Origin: Lachnospiraceae bacterium AB2028
GTDB taxonomy: Bacteria; Bacillota; Clostridia; Lachnospirales; Lachnospiraceae
NCBI GenBank assembly: GCA_000621425.1
Contig: JHYJ01000011.1
Span: 24,772-88,771 of the forward strand
Reading direction: 5' to 3'
DNA: 64,000 nucleotides
In this document: positions 35,907 through 45,161 of the stretch, piece after piece
Layout: every line of letters starts with the position of its first letter
How positions within the stretch are numbered: the stretch's first letter is position 1
The notes under the pieces: model-generated
The model's database searches: none
The model's input: the letters and a program-made list of their open reading frames with translations, nothing else
What the model was told of the DNA's origin: nothing
Made by a program: the position numbers and the translations under genes

Positions 35907-36971
35907 TCACTTCGTACTGACATCGCTTGCATTGTCAAAGTGCCACAGATTAGACTGGTCGTACTTGTCAGGATTCAGCCAGATCCACTCTTCCTCGTCA
36001 TATTCTATGTACCACTTGCCGTCCTCATATTCCATCCAGCCGTAGTCACCGTAATCGGATGAAATATCCTCATACCAGTACTGCCACAGGTTGGGGCTCA
36101 CATCCGTGTTGTACCACACATAGCAGTCCGTATCCTTATCGTAATAGCTCTCATAGGAATAATCCCAGTACAGCACCTTATCATAGTCGTCGGAATCGGA
36201 AATGGTATATCCGTCGTCTCCGTTTTTCAGGTACAGGGTGGAGCCGAATATATCAACATTGGATACCGGCTTGGAATCAGACCCGGAATCATGGGCAGCG
36301 TTGTATGCTGCCTTATTCGCTCTGTCAATCCTGTACATTACTCCCAGCATAGTCATTATCACGAATGAGAAAATACATACGACAGTAGCAACCACTATCA
36401 CTCCTATACCGCGCGACCTGCGGGAATAGGCAGGTGCATCATCCGTCACTGAATAATCATAGCTTAATGCCACTTCATCAGGCTCATCCAGTATGGCTTC
36501 AATGACCATATTTGCCCCGCAGTTTTCACAGGTCATGGTCTCATTGTCATCTGTTAAGTCCCTTACGCTGGTAGTTCCGCAGTACTCACATCTCAGGGGA
36601 ACGTTCTCGTATTTCTGGTTATGTTTTAAGATAAGGGTCTCGTAATGATTACCGTTTTCATCATAGTAACCCTTTTTATATACTGTGCCTGTCTCTACAT
36701 CAGTCCAGTCCGCCGGATAAAAAACATACTCATGCTTTCTGCACCTGTAGCTGGTTACATGGCCGGAACCGGAAAAACCCCTGGGCTGGTTTACCCTGGG
36801 CCTGACAAGAGGCGCCGGTCCCGAACGGCGGTGGCTGACGGAACTGTGGGAACTGGAACTATGTCCATGATAGCTGCTGCGTGAGCTATGGCTGCGCGAC
36901 CTGCTTGAGCTCCTGTGTGAGCTGTGCGAACGGCTGCTGTGTGAACTTGAACTGTGACCTCTCGGTGGCAT
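35907..36971 (-). CDS. Membrane protein with Ser/His/Arg-rich head, zinc ribbon and Tyr/Asp-rich tail
   Basis: A 354-residue protein in four parts. Residues 1-50 are almost entirely Ser, His and Arg (SSSSHSSRSHSSHRSSSRS). A cysteine-based metal site follows with YRCRKHE, then LRCEYCGTTS and MTCENCGANM, a typical zinc ribbon, near 120-150. A single membrane helix near 185-210 (GVIVVATVVCIFSFVIMTMLGVMY) comes next, and then a tail dominated by Tyr, Asp and Trp. No enzymatic motif. GGGGAGGGTAGCCT precedes the start. No function is proposed; the head could bind metal, nucleic acid or acidic polymers such as polyphosphate. Confidence 0.7.
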   Translation of the reverse strand: MPPRGHSSSSHSSRSHSSHRSSSRSRSHSSRSSYHGHSSSSHSSVSHRRSGPAPLVRPRVNQPRGFSGSGHVTSYRCRKHEYVFYPADWTDVETGTVYKKGYYDENGNHYETLILKHNQKYENVPLRCEYCGTTSVRDLTDDNETMTCENCGANMVIEAILDEPDEVALSYDYSVTDDAPAYSRRSRGIGVIVVATVVCIFSFVIMTMLGVMYRIDRANKAAYNAAHDSGSDSKPVSNVDIFGSTLYLKNGDDGYTISDSDDYDKVLYWDYSYESYYDKDTDCYVWYNTDVSPNLWQYWYEDISSDYGDYGWMEYEDGKWYIEYDEEEWIWLNPDKYDQSNLWHFDNASDVSTK

Positions 36972-37062
36972 AGGCTACCCTCCCCATAAATTAATTCATA
37001 CAAAGCAATCAGTCCCGCTGCAGGCGTACATGCATGGGACGATCACTTTTAACACTTAAAAT

Positions 37063-37091
37063 ATTATATCACTTGCGGGGTTACTTATGAA
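37063..37091 (-). promoter_or_regulatory. Promoter of the Ser/His-rich membrane protein
   Basis: On the minus strand TTCATA (37086-37091), a 17-bp spacer, TATAAT (37063-37068), about 90 bp before the start codon. Confidence 0.55.
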
Positions 37092-37105
37092 CGGCAAACA
37101 GAATC

Positions 37106-38101
37106 TTACCAGACTTCGTAGGTCATCTCTGAAAGCCTGAATTCTACGGAATAGATTCCATACTCCAGACGATAATCACCCTCTGAAAGCGCACCAAGGA
37201 GGCTGCTCTGCATTCTGACTGACAGATATGAACCGTCTCCAGGCTCAGCATTGAGCGTACAGTCTGAAGGTGTGATGTCCACAAAGCTGCCGCCCTCGGA
37301 TTTATACAGCTTGAATACATCCTGTTCTTTGATCTGTCCGCTGTCGTCAACCAGATTAAACTCTATAGTAGTCTGTGCCGCTTCCTTTACCTCGCCGTAA
37401 ATGTTATAAGATTCATCTTTATGATCATACTCGTAAACAAATATCGTCACGCTGCCCATGGTATTGGACGCACTGTACTCGCTTTCGTCAATGCCCAGCA
37501 TGGTATATACATACGGATCATCGACACCGACCGAAAGCGCGACATTCATTTCCTGCCTGTCGGTGATATCCCCCCAGGCCTGTAAGGAATCGTCATAAGC
37601 CTGGTAAAGCCATTTGTTTTCTGCCGGATCCCTGAAATCACAGTAAGTCAGATCCAGTCCATCCTTAAAATCAACATTGCAGCGTTCGTCACCGATGTCA
37701 AACATTACCGTATTCAGGGTTATCCTGCTGTCATAGGCAAGCCGCACATAACAGAAACCGCTTTTCTCAGTGATTTCTGTCTCATCAAACTCAAAATATC
37801 CATAAGGGCATACTCCGGAAACAGTATTGCATTCTCGGATGATGGCAGGATCCACGCCATCCTTTCCCGGATCATCAAAAACAAGGACGATAGTGGAAAC
37901 GCCATTGTCACTTTCCGTCCCCACCGCTATCAGGCCGAATAGATTATCCTCCGGGTACTCTTCCCATGCCATGGAAGTCGATTCAGTACCGGGATACTTT
38001 GAGACAGCCTTCTCTGCCGCAGTTTTGCCCGATGGCAGGCCACATGCTGTCAGGGACAAGGTTAAGATAACCGGTATGATGTACTTAGATGTTCTTTTCA
38101 T
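37106..38101 (-). CDS. Lipoprotein of unknown function
   Basis: A 331-residue predicted lipoprotein. MKRTSKYIIPVILTLSLTACG is a lipoprotein signal peptide with lipobox LTAC. The mature part is acidic and beta-rich, with VGTESDNGVSTIVLVFDDPG and repeated Tyr/Asp segments, and no known domain. AGGAGGAGTAACT sets the start at 38101, not the upstream 38125. Confidence 0.78.
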   Translation of the reverse strand: MKRTSKYIIPVILTLSLTACGLPSGKTAAEKAVSKYPGTESTSMAWEEYPEDNLFGLIAVGTESDNGVSTIVLVFDDPGKDGVDPAIIRECNTVSGVCPYGYFEFDETEITEKSGFCYVRLAYDSRITLNTVMFDIGDERCNVDFKDGLDLTYCDFRDPAENKWLYQAYDDSLQAWGDITDRQEMNVALSVGVDDPYVYTMLGIDESEYSASNTMGSVTIFVYEYDHKDESYNIYGEVKEAAQTTIEFNLVDDSGQIKEQDVFKLYKSEGGSFVDITPSDCTLNAEPGDGSYLSVRMQSSLLGALSEGDYRLEYGIYSVEFRLSEMTYEVW

Positions 38102-38357
38102 AGTTACTCCTCCTGGCATAATCATACGGCTCAGCCGGAATTATCACAGACTTTTTTGCACTCAGTTCCAGTCCCTCACCGTATACTATATTTCTCATTA
38201 CATAAAAGATACGAACACAACAGGAAAAATTATGGAATAATTTCAAATATTGCTGCCTGCCCGGAAAATCAGTATCATAAACGTAATAATTTACACACAG
38301 ATGCGACTTACAACAAGTGACCGCAACTACGACTCAATAAAAAAGAAAAACATTATC

Positions 38358-39170
38358 ATGAAACAGCTGTCATTTTTACCGGAAGATAATATTGATCCCC
38401 GTCCGCCGATATCCGTCAACTGGAATCTGTGGCACGGATGCACCAGGGCAAGCACAGGCTGCCTGCACTGCTACATGTACCGCCGTGACGAATCCATCGG
38501 GAAGGATCCGTCCATCGTACAGAAGACCGAGAATTTCGACCTCCCGGTCAGGATACTTAAGTCCGGAAAAAATAAGGGAAGATACAAAATTCCCCTGGGC
38601 TCACACATCTATACCTGCTTCTCATCGGATTTCTTTCATCCGGATGCTGATGGCTGGCGCGATGACGCCTGGGACATGATACACGAGCGCTCAGACTGTT
38701 CCTTTTTCATGATAACGAAAAGACCTGAACGGATAGCTGACCACCTGCCCGCAAACTGGGGGAACGGCTGGGAACATGTCATAATAGCCGTCACCTGTGA
38801 AAACCAGGAAATGACAGATAAGCGCCTTCCGGTTTATCTGCAGCTCCCGCTCTTCCATCATTCCGTAATGATAGAGCCCATGCTGACAGCAGTCGACCTT
38901 AGGCCCTATATAGAAAAATACCGATGTGCCGACAGCACACCGGTAATAAAGCATGTCTCCGTTGGCGGTGAGTCCGGTCCCGGTGCAAGGACCTGCGACT
39001 TTGAATGGGTAAAGGACATACATGAGCAGTGCCTGGAAAACGGCATATCACTCTACTATCACCAGACCGGCGCAAAGCTTATAAAAGACGGAAAGCTCTA
39101 CAATATCCCCAGACATCTTCAGCACGCCCAGGCACATAAGGCCGGTATTGATATCCCGGAAAAATCGTAG
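38358..39170 (+). CDS. DUF5131 (phage Gp37/Gp68-like) protein
   Basis: A 270-residue protein of the family first seen as phage Gp37/Gp68. The N-terminal motif NWNLWHGCTRASTGCLHCYMYR holds CX6CX2C, a radical SAM-like cysteine cluster. Further family motifs are FMITKRPERI, VTCENQEMTDKRLP and SVGGESGPGARTCDFEWV. Members are suspected iron-sulfur enzymes of unknown reaction, often on mobile elements. The ATG at 38358 gives the family N-terminus; the frame is open upstream to 38250, and no good ribosome binding site is seen. It is a lone plus-strand gene between leftward genes. Confidence 0.85.
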   Translation: MKQLSFLPEDNIDPRPPISVNWNLWHGCTRASTGCLHCYMYRRDESIGKDPSIVQKTENFDLPVRILKSGKNKGRYKIPLGSHIYTCFSSDFFHPDADGWRDDAWDMIHERSDCSFFMITKRPERIADHLPANWGNGWEHVIIAVTCENQEMTDKRLPVYLQLPLFHHSVMIEPMLTAVDLRPYIEKYRCADSTPVIKHVSVGGESGPGARTCDFEWVKDIHEQCLENGISLYYHQTGAKLIKDGKLYNIPRHLQHAQAHKAGIDIPEKS

Positions 39171-41189
39171 TTAATTTCCCTTCTTCTTCTTAACTACCCT
39201 GTAGCCCACAAAACCGGCCACACCAAGCCCCAGTACGACCAGAATAATTATCACAGGGCTCACCTTCTTATCAGGGGCAATTGTGCTATTCTCATCTGTT
39301 TCACCGTTCGCATTATCATCACTGACACTGCTGCCATCAGAATTATCATCAGCCGTAACAGTCTCACCATCAGAACCTGCACCTGCCCCATCATCAGACA
39401 CTGCAGCCGCATCCCCCTGTTCAGCTAAATCCGTTCCGTTATCATCCGTATCCTGCGCATCAGCCTCAGCACTGTCCTTTCCTGTATCGCTCGTATCCGG
39501 CACAGGTATCACGGCAGGTGCGGATACACCGTTTGCCGCAAGCATGTTCCTTAGTGTTTCTTCAAATTCAGCCCGGGTCACCTTTCCATGGGGATCGAAT
39601 TTCTGCTCCTCCTTGGGCGCGCCGGGTTCTCCCTTTCCGCTCATGATATTCCAGGTCACGGCCCAGGTTACTGCTTCCCACGCATACTGATCAATATCAT
39701 AATAGTCAATATAGTCATCCGTCCTGCCGAAATCGATCGCACGTTTATAGTTCTTGTATTCTGAATAGCGCATCAGCATAAGTGCCATGTCCTGTCTTGT
39801 CACACATTCACCTACGCCGAAATCATCCGACGAAACATCCGGGTATCCAACGCAGATGGAATTCTTTTCTCCCCAGATCAGGGCATCTTCATACCATGCG
39901 TCTTTCTTAACATCTGAAAACCTTGAGTCAGATCCGCTTACCGACGGCTTGCCTGCCAGGTCATACAGAGTCCATACGACAGTCTCCCTGGTGACAAAAT
40001 CTCCGGTTTCTTTATCATCCGTTTTCTTGTCATTTTCAGAAGGCTTGTCGGATGATTCGGTGATAAGGCTAACCGTATCGTCAAAGCAAAGGAAATAGAG
40101 ATCATCATCTCCGGTGGAAGATTCACCGCCGTAGTCAATAGTCCAGGAATGTCCGTTGCAGACTGCGGATTCATCTTTCTTTACACCATCCGTGTATGTC
40201 TTTACCAGAAAACGATTGTTACCGATGTTCAGAGTAGTAAAGCTGTTCGTAAAGGCCTGCAGGAAATGTATCTCAGTATTTTTTGACAGATCAAGTGCAC
40301 TGATCTTATTGCAGGCACAGTCCAGATAGAAAAGCTTAGGATTGTGGGACAGATCCAGTGAACTGATGCTGTTATAGCTGCAGATAAGTTTCTGCAGTTC
40401 AGTGTTATTGCTCACATCCATTGATGTGACACCATTATAGGCACAGTTGTAATACTGCAGTCCCGGATTCTTGCTGACATCTATGCTGCCAAGTCCCGGA
40501 TTGTTCCAGATATCCAAGCGCTTCATCTTAGGATTGTTAGTTACATCCAAAGTCGTAAGGTGATTCTGAAAAGCATCCAGATGGGAAAGCTTCGGATTCT
40601 TGCTGACATCAAGTGAAGTAAGCTCACAGGTGCCGCAGGTCAGATGCTCCAGCACAGGATTGTGTGTCACATCCAGGGTTCCCAGCGGATTGGTATTGCA
40701 CTCAAGATAAGCAAGTTTCGGATTGTTGGACACATTCAGGTATGTGAGATTGCAGTCGTAGCAGTATACCCATTCCAGCTCCGGATTGGCAGAAAAATCC
40801 AGGGACGTAAATCTGTTGCCCGAACACCATACGCCATGAATATTCTTGTTATTGCTTAAGTCCATTGATTCTATCGCATTGTCCTTGCACCAGAGTCCCT
40901 GCAGCGCAGTAAAGTATTCCACGCCCTGCACTGACCTGACTCCCATACCCTCGCAGTAAATATTCGTGGTAAGGGCGATCTCATTCTCATCCAGGATTCC
41001 GTTGCCGTCCCTGTCTATATCGCTTGCCGCAACCACAGATCTGAATACCGGATCCGGAAAATTAGCCTCATTGATCTCAACAGCCTGAGCCGCAGAAACT
41101 TTACCGGCACTGCCCATAAAAGCTGTTACCGTCGCCATAATACCAACTAAGCCGACAGAAACTATGCCCATCACTTTTCGAAATCTCAT
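39171..41189 (-). CDS. Surface protein with EF-hand, leucine-rich repeats, SLH-like domains and C-terminal membrane anchor
   Basis: A 672-residue exported protein. A signal peptide (about residues 1-35, ending KVSAAQA) is followed by a dockerin/EF-hand-like calcium loop (DIDRDGNGILDENE). About eleven leucine-rich repeats of 21-23 residues follow (pattern LxxLxCxxNxLTSLDVSxNPxL). Two SLH-like segments come next (FSDVKKDAWYEDALIWG and YIDYYDIDQYAWEAVTWA), with matching VTRE/VTRAEF motifs. Then an Asp/Ser/Gly/Ala-rich spacer of about 90 residues and a terminal membrane helix (VIIILVVLGLGVAGFVGY) with a KKKK stop-transfer. No LPXTG motif. Start chosen at 41189, after AGGTGACAAT. Probably binds or displays ligands at the wall. 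Confidence 0.85.
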   Translation of the reverse strand: MRFRKVMGIVSVGLVGIMATVTAFMGSAGKVSAAQAVEINEANFPDPVFRSVVAASDIDRDGNGILDENEIALTTNIYCEGMGVRSVQGVEYFTALQGLWCKDNAIESMDLSNNKNIHGVWCSGNRFTSLDFSANPELEWVYCYDCNLTYLNVSNNPKLAYLECNTNPLGTLDVTHNPVLEHLTCGTCELTSLDVSKNPKLSHLDAFQNHLTTLDVTNNPKMKRLDIWNNPGLGSIDVSKNPGLQYYNCAYNGVTSMDVSNNTELQKLICSYNSISSLDLSHNPKLFYLDCACNKISALDLSKNTEIHFLQAFTNSFTTLNIGNNRFLVKTYTDGVKKDESAVCNGHSWTIDYGGESSTGDDDLYFLCFDDTVSLITESSDKPSENDKKTDDKETGDFVTRETVVWTLYDLAGKPSVSGSDSRFSDVKKDAWYEDALIWGEKNSICVGYPDVSSDDFGVGECVTRQDMALMLMRYSEYKNYKRAIDFGRTDDYIDYYDIDQYAWEAVTWAVTWNIMSGKGEPGAPKEEQKFDPHGKVTRAEFEETLRNMLAANGVSAPAVIPVPDTSDTGKDSAEADAQDTDDNGTDLAEQGDAAAVSDDGAGAGSDGETVTADDNSDGSSVSDDNANGETDENSTIAPDKKVSPVIIILVVLGLGVAGFVGYRVVKKKKGN

Positions 41190-41213
41190 ATTGTCACCTA
41201 CCACATAAATCTT

Positions 41214-42500
41214 CTATTTTTTACTCTTATTCGCCGGTTTTACTTTTTTTACTCCGGAAATCCCTTCGTATACCTTTTTCATGGTAAGCCCCTGAATAAC
41301 CGTAGTAAAGAAAACTATGGCATACGTACAGCCTAAAACGATATGATAAACCTCATCAGAAAGCATGGATCTTGTGCTCATTGCCAGGGCTATGGAAAGA
41401 CCGCCTCTTAAGCCGCCCCAGGTAAGGAGCTTTACAAAGTTCAGCTTTGTATAATTGTCCGGGAGTTTTCCAAGCAAAGGCGTACTGCATAACAGGCTTC
41501 CGGACCTTGCAAGGAGATTGCAAAGAACCGCAAATACAGAAAGCAGAATAACGTGCGGCATCTGGAGTATGCGTACAAAAGAGAATCCTAAGATCACATA
41601 CAGTATCGAATTAAGCATGTTGTCAAGGATCTTCCAGAAACCTTCAAACTCCTTAAGATCCTGCTTTCCATGCTTTTCCTCCGCCCTTCCTATCAGGGTC
41701 GCATACATGCATCCGCAGGTTACGGAAGCAAGAGCACCGGAGCACTCTAAGCATTCGCAAAGCACATATGAAAGCGATACTGAAAGGAGGCTTACAAATA
41801 TCTTACGATAGCTGTCCTTAGTCCTTGAAAAGATCTGGAAAAGTATCAGGGTCACCACCGCGCCGATCACAACCGCAAGAAGGATCTCGCGGAACATGAC
41901 GGAAAAGAATCCGCCGCCTGCCTCATTGGATACGATACCTGAGAAGCAGACAAAAAGTGCAACACCCACACCGTCATTTAAAAGCGATTCACCTTCAATG
42001 ATAAAACTGATATCCTTCGGAAGTCCGAATTTACTCAGGATACTGGTCGCAGCAATGGGATCCGTCGGTGCGATGATGCTTCCGAACAGCAAGCATAAGG
42101 GAAGTGAAAATGAAAGTCCCAGAAGGCTTGATACTCCGTAAAACAGAAGACCATAGAATACCGTTCCCAGGAATGTACCTAAAAATGCCAGTATGCCTAT
42201 GGGGCGCATCATGCGCTTAAAATCTTTTACCCTGATGTGGCAGGAGCCTGCAAACAGCATAAAGCACAGGGCGCCCTTCATCAGAAATCCTTCAAGGTCA
42301 AACACCTGGACATCATAAAGCAGGTCGCTCACTGTAGTTTTCTTCAGCATAACTGCAATGACCGTAAGCAGCACACCTACACCGATGGAATAGATCATCA
42401 GCGAGATCTCGTAAGTAAGCTTGGAATACTTCTCGTTAATAAAGCCTATCAGAACGATCAGTAACAGCAAAAATACCGCATAGTTTAAAAAGTTAGCCAT
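41214..42500 (-). CDS. CPA1-family Na+(K+)/H+ antiporter
   Basis: A 428-residue inner-membrane transporter with about 12 hydrophobic segments. The CPA1/NhaP ion site is visible in SIIAPTDPIAATSILSKFG (TDP) and IIEGESLLNDGVGVALF (ND). The segment GGLRGGLSIALAM near 365 is also typical of the family. The start overlaps the end of the ClC gene by 8 bp, so the two are probably coupled and act together in ion or pH balance. The cation cannot be told from sequence. Confidence 0.9.
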   Translation of the reverse strand: MANFLNYAVFLLLLIVLIGFINEKYSKLTYEISLMIYSIGVGVLLTVIAVMLKKTTVSDLLYDVQVFDLEGFLMKGALCFMLFAGSCHIRVKDFKRMMRPIGILAFLGTFLGTVFYGLLFYGVSSLLGLSFSLPLCLLFGSIIAPTDPIAATSILSKFGLPKDISFIIEGESLLNDGVGVALFVCFSGIVSNEAGGGFFSVMFREILLAVVIGAVVTLILFQIFSRTKDSYRKIFVSLLSVSLSYVLCECLECSGALASVTCGCMYATLIGRAEEKHGKQDLKEFEGFWKILDNMLNSILYVILGFSFVRILQMPHVILLSVFAVLCNLLARSGSLLCSTPLLGKLPDNYTKLNFVKLLTWGGLRGGLSIALAMSTRSMLSDEVYHIVLGCTYAIVFFTTVIQGLTMKKVYEGISGVKKVKPANKSKK

Positions 42501-43785
42501 TATTTATCTCCCCTTCTCTTTTATCAAATCTTATATACCTGCCGGCAAAAGCTGCCAGTGCTGCAGCCGGCACGATCCACAGCAGTGAATTGACCGGAAA
42601 ACATATGAGCAGCAGCATTGATACTGCCAACGGCTTTTTCATTGATACAGCCAGTGTCGAAGCAGCCACTACTGCCGCAGCGAATGTGGCATGTGAGGCA
42701 TCCCCGGGGAAAACCAGCAGCGAAACTCCGTATCCCATACATACTGCCGCAAATATCAGTGGGAAGAAATGTCCTCCCTTAAGCCCAAGGTGCACACACA
42801 TATTGGTAACTGCCACCTTCAGAAAAGCAATCCCTATCATTGCCAAAGGTGCATACAGCGCATAATCCGCTATCAGTATGCCCATCTGCTCCTCGCCGGA
42901 AAAACGTATAACAGGAAGTAAGCACGCTATACCGCCAAGCACAATTCCTGCAAGCAGTTCACGAAAAACCGGCGGGATCTTCCCCTGCAGGAATTCAAAA
43001 AGCTTTTCCGACCCCTCAAAGAAAAGTCCCAGGACTATCCCGCATATAAGATACAACACAAACATAATACAGTCCATAGTGCTCAGCGAAATACGTTCCA
43101 AAGAAGGAAAGGTTTCCGAAGCATTGCAAATATTATTCAGAAGATAAAAACAGCCGAATGCTACACCGGCAGAAATACAGTACAGCAGGATCTTTGTTGA
43201 CTTAGGCAATACACTGCCGTCATTACCCGTACCGGCAGGATCTGCAGAACCATCGTCCTCCTCCACCTCAAAAAAACCAAACAAGGGAGACCTGAACATA
43301 ACGGAAAGGTTCGCCGCCATACCTATCTTTGAGTACTCGGCAGACAGACGTCCTGCGAACTTAAGATTATCACCGGCCCAGCAGCACAGAGCTACTATAA
43401 CTCCGACCATACCGGCCTCAGGGCCCACACTGCTGCCAAAGATCAGCGGAAGGAAAGCCGCCACAAGGATCACCGGCATTTTCCTGTAAGGGTATGTTCC
43501 GTCCTTTTTTACTTTCTTTATGACCGTAGTCATTTCCTCCGGATAGTCGCCAAACTTCTTGCGGAAAATACCTATCAGCAGTCCGCCTGCGCTGCACAGC
43601 GCCAAGGGATACCAGCCGGCAAAACTCCCCGTAAGCCTGTCAGGAATAACTTCCCATAAGAGTGCGGTTCCGCCTTTGACAGCCAAAAGAAACAGCCAGA
43701 AAACCAGGCTGGAAAAAGCACCGATCAAAGCACAGAATAATAAAAGCTTTATTTCATTTGAAAATTTTTTCTTCATTGCAGACAT
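42493..43785 (-). CDS. ClC-family chloride channel/transporter
   Basis: A 430-residue ClC-type anion transporter with around 10-12 helices. The selectivity-filter region is FGSSVGPEAGMVGVIVALC (GxxxGPEA form of GxGPEGP), with LKGGHFFPLIFAAVCMGYGVS as the second filter segment and no C-terminal CBS domains. The residue after GPE is Ala in place of the usual Gly. AGGGACTGTCATATAAAT precedes the ATG at 43785; an alternative ATG is at 43776. Overlaps the antiporter gene. Confidence 0.87.
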   Translation of the reverse strand: MSAMKKKFSNEIKLLLFCALIGAFSSLVFWLFLLAVKGGTALLWEVIPDRLTGSFAGWYPLALCSAGGLLIGIFRKKFGDYPEEMTTVIKKVKKDGTYPYRKMPVILVAAFLPLIFGSSVGPEAGMVGVIVALCCWAGDNLKFAGRLSAEYSKIGMAANLSVMFRSPLFGFFEVEEDDGSADPAGTGNDGSVLPKSTKILLYCISAGVAFGCFYLLNNICNASETFPSLERISLSTMDCIMFVLYLICGIVLGLFFEGSEKLFEFLQGKIPPVFRELLAGIVLGGIACLLPVIRFSGEEQMGILIADYALYAPLAMIGIAFLKVAVTNMCVHLGLKGGHFFPLIFAAVCMGYGVSLLVFPGDASHATFAAAVVAASTLAVSMKKPLAVSMLLLICFPVNSLLWIVPAAALAAFAGRYIRFDKREGEINNG

Positions 43786-43787
43786 AT

Positions 43788-44198
43788 TTATATGACAGTC
43801 CCTTCTAAATGGTCGCACTCGTGCTGAATGATCTGCGCGATATACCCGGCATATTCCTGTGTATGCTGTTTGAAAGCTTCATCAAGGTACTGTACACGAA
43901 TCTTCTTATAACGCTTTGTCTTTCTCACACCATCCAATGAAAGGCAGCCTTCTTCAGTGTCATAGGGCTGAGCCTTCTGCAGGATAACAGGATTGACCAT
44001 CACAACATCCATTCCGCCCATCGACACGATGATGATCCGCTTCTTATATCCTATCATATTCGCCGCCATTCCCACACAGTGGTCACGGTTTGCCTTCAGC
44101 GTATCCTTGAGGTCAGTAATGACCTGCATGTCATCCTTAGTTGCTTTCTCAGATTTCTGTCCAAGGAAAAACACGTCCTTTACTATCTGCTTAACCAT
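43788..44198 (-). CDS. def: Peptide-deformylase-like protein with altered motif 1
   Basis: A 136-residue metalloprotein of the peptide deformylase fold, which removes the N-terminal formyl group from nascent proteins. Motif 2 (EEGCLSL, metal cysteine) and motif 3 (IIQHECDHLEG, metal histidines and catalytic glutamate) are intact. Motif 1, normally GxGLAAxQ, reads VGMAANMIG, so the oxyanion-hole glutamine position is Met. It is shorter than the usual ~150-170 residues. It is probably a second, divergent deformylase. It overlaps the upstream hypothetical gene by 8 bp and precedes the ClC gene by 2 bp. Confidence 0.82.
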   Translation of the reverse strand: MVKQIVKDVFFLGQKSEKATKDDMQVITDLKDTLKANRDHCVGMAANMIGYKKRIIIVSMGGMDVVMVNPVILQKAQPYDTEEGCLSLDGVRKTKRYKKIRVQYLDEAFKQHTQEYAGYIAQIIQHECDHLEGTVI

Positions 44199-44589
44199 TC
44201 AGTATCTCTCCTATCGCCCTCTGAAAATCCCAGAAATGTTTCGGGAAATTCGCCGAGCCTTCTGCCTTTATCACAGTTCCGTCATTTACTGCCACTTCAA
44301 ATGAAAACATCTCGCCGTCCTTGACATGTTTCGGGTGCGCTCCATGAAATCCGTTCCAGCCAAAGACATTGCATTCGTTCAGCAAGTTCAGCATTTCTTC
44401 CACAGAACAGGATCCGCTCCGTTCAAGCCGCCGGTCATCTTTGTCTTTCCCATAGCATCTCTGATACTCAAATACTTCCGCCACACCATCCCCCGGAATG
44501 ATCTCATAATCACGGATGCCGCGCATCCCGCTGATATGCCAGGTGATCTTTTCAAATGATTCTATTTTTTGTTTCTGAAATAACTTCAT
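44191..44589 (-). CDS. Hypothetical protein upstream of deformylase
   Basis: A 132-residue soluble protein without a recognised family (MKLFQKQKIESFEKITWHIS, GWNGFHGAHPKHVKDGEMFSFEVAV, ending FWDFQRAIGEILNG). GGGGATGGC precedes the ATG at 44589. The stop overlaps the deformylase start, so the genes are co-translated. Confidence 0.65.
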   Translation of the reverse strand: MKLFQKQKIESFEKITWHISGMRGIRDYEIIPGDGVAEVFEYQRCYGKDKDDRRLERSGSCSVEEMLNLLNECNVFGWNGFHGAHPKHVKDGEMFSFEVAVNDGTVIKAEGSANFPKHFWDFQRAIGEILNG

Positions 44590-44611
44590 GCCATCCCCAT
44601 ATTTCCAGCGG

Positions 44612-45067
44612 TTAACCTTCAACAACTTTCCATTGCGGATAGGCAACCCTGTATCCGCACTTCTTGTTTACCAGATATTCCCTACCGCAATGCAGGCATT
44701 TAACATGTGCGGTCTTTTTCTCATCAACATACTCATTATCGATATCATATTCCAAGGGATCATCACCGATTATTTCAATCAGTCCCTTTTCTTTTAAGCT
44801 CGCCGGAGTATCCTGTGCCAAGCGATATGACCCACAGATACAGTCTTTAAACAAAATGCTTCCGTCAGGAAGCATAATCTCCATACGCTCCTCCGGTGTA
44901 ATATGGTTCAGAAACATAAAATACATATCCGGATAATAATTATCCAGAATCTTAATATCCTTCCAAGCTGGCTTCTTTTCGCGCTTGCTAAAGCACAGAC
45001 AGCCTGCATCAAAATAAGATGTCAGGATCGCTTTCCTATTTCGGAAAATAACATTGATTTTATCCAT
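44612..45067 (-). CDS. Hypothetical protein with C-terminal cysteine motif
   Basis: A 151-residue protein of unknown function. Near the C-terminus KCLHCGREYLVNKKCGYR has a CxxC plus one more Cys, a partial metal-binding ribbon. The ATG at 45067 opens MDKINVIFRNRKA; the frame is open nine codons upstream. Located 22 bp before the next hypothetical gene on the same strand. Confidence 0.6.
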   Translation of the reverse strand: MDKINVIFRNRKAILTSYFDAGCLCFSKREKKPAWKDIKILDNYYPDMYFMFLNHITPEERMEIMLPDGSILFKDCICGSYRLAQDTPASLKEKGLIEIIGDDPLEYDIDNEYVDEKKTAHVKCLHCGREYLVNKKCGYRVAYPQWKVVEG

Positions 45068-45101
45068 ATGACTCCATAAATCGTTTACTATCACAAATAC
45101 A

Positions 45102-45149
45102 TAAAAAGAGCTATCGACCTAATGAATCAAACATATAGATCGACAGCCC
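45102..45149 (-). terminator. Probable terminator after the Rpn-type gene
   Basis: On the minus strand GGGCTGTCGA (45140-45149) pairs with TCGATAGCTC (45108-45117) with one G-U/mismatch position and a loop of about 22 nt, followed by TTTTTAT. Located 13 bp after the stop. Confidence 0.55.
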
Positions 45150-45161
45150 ATACTGACATGC

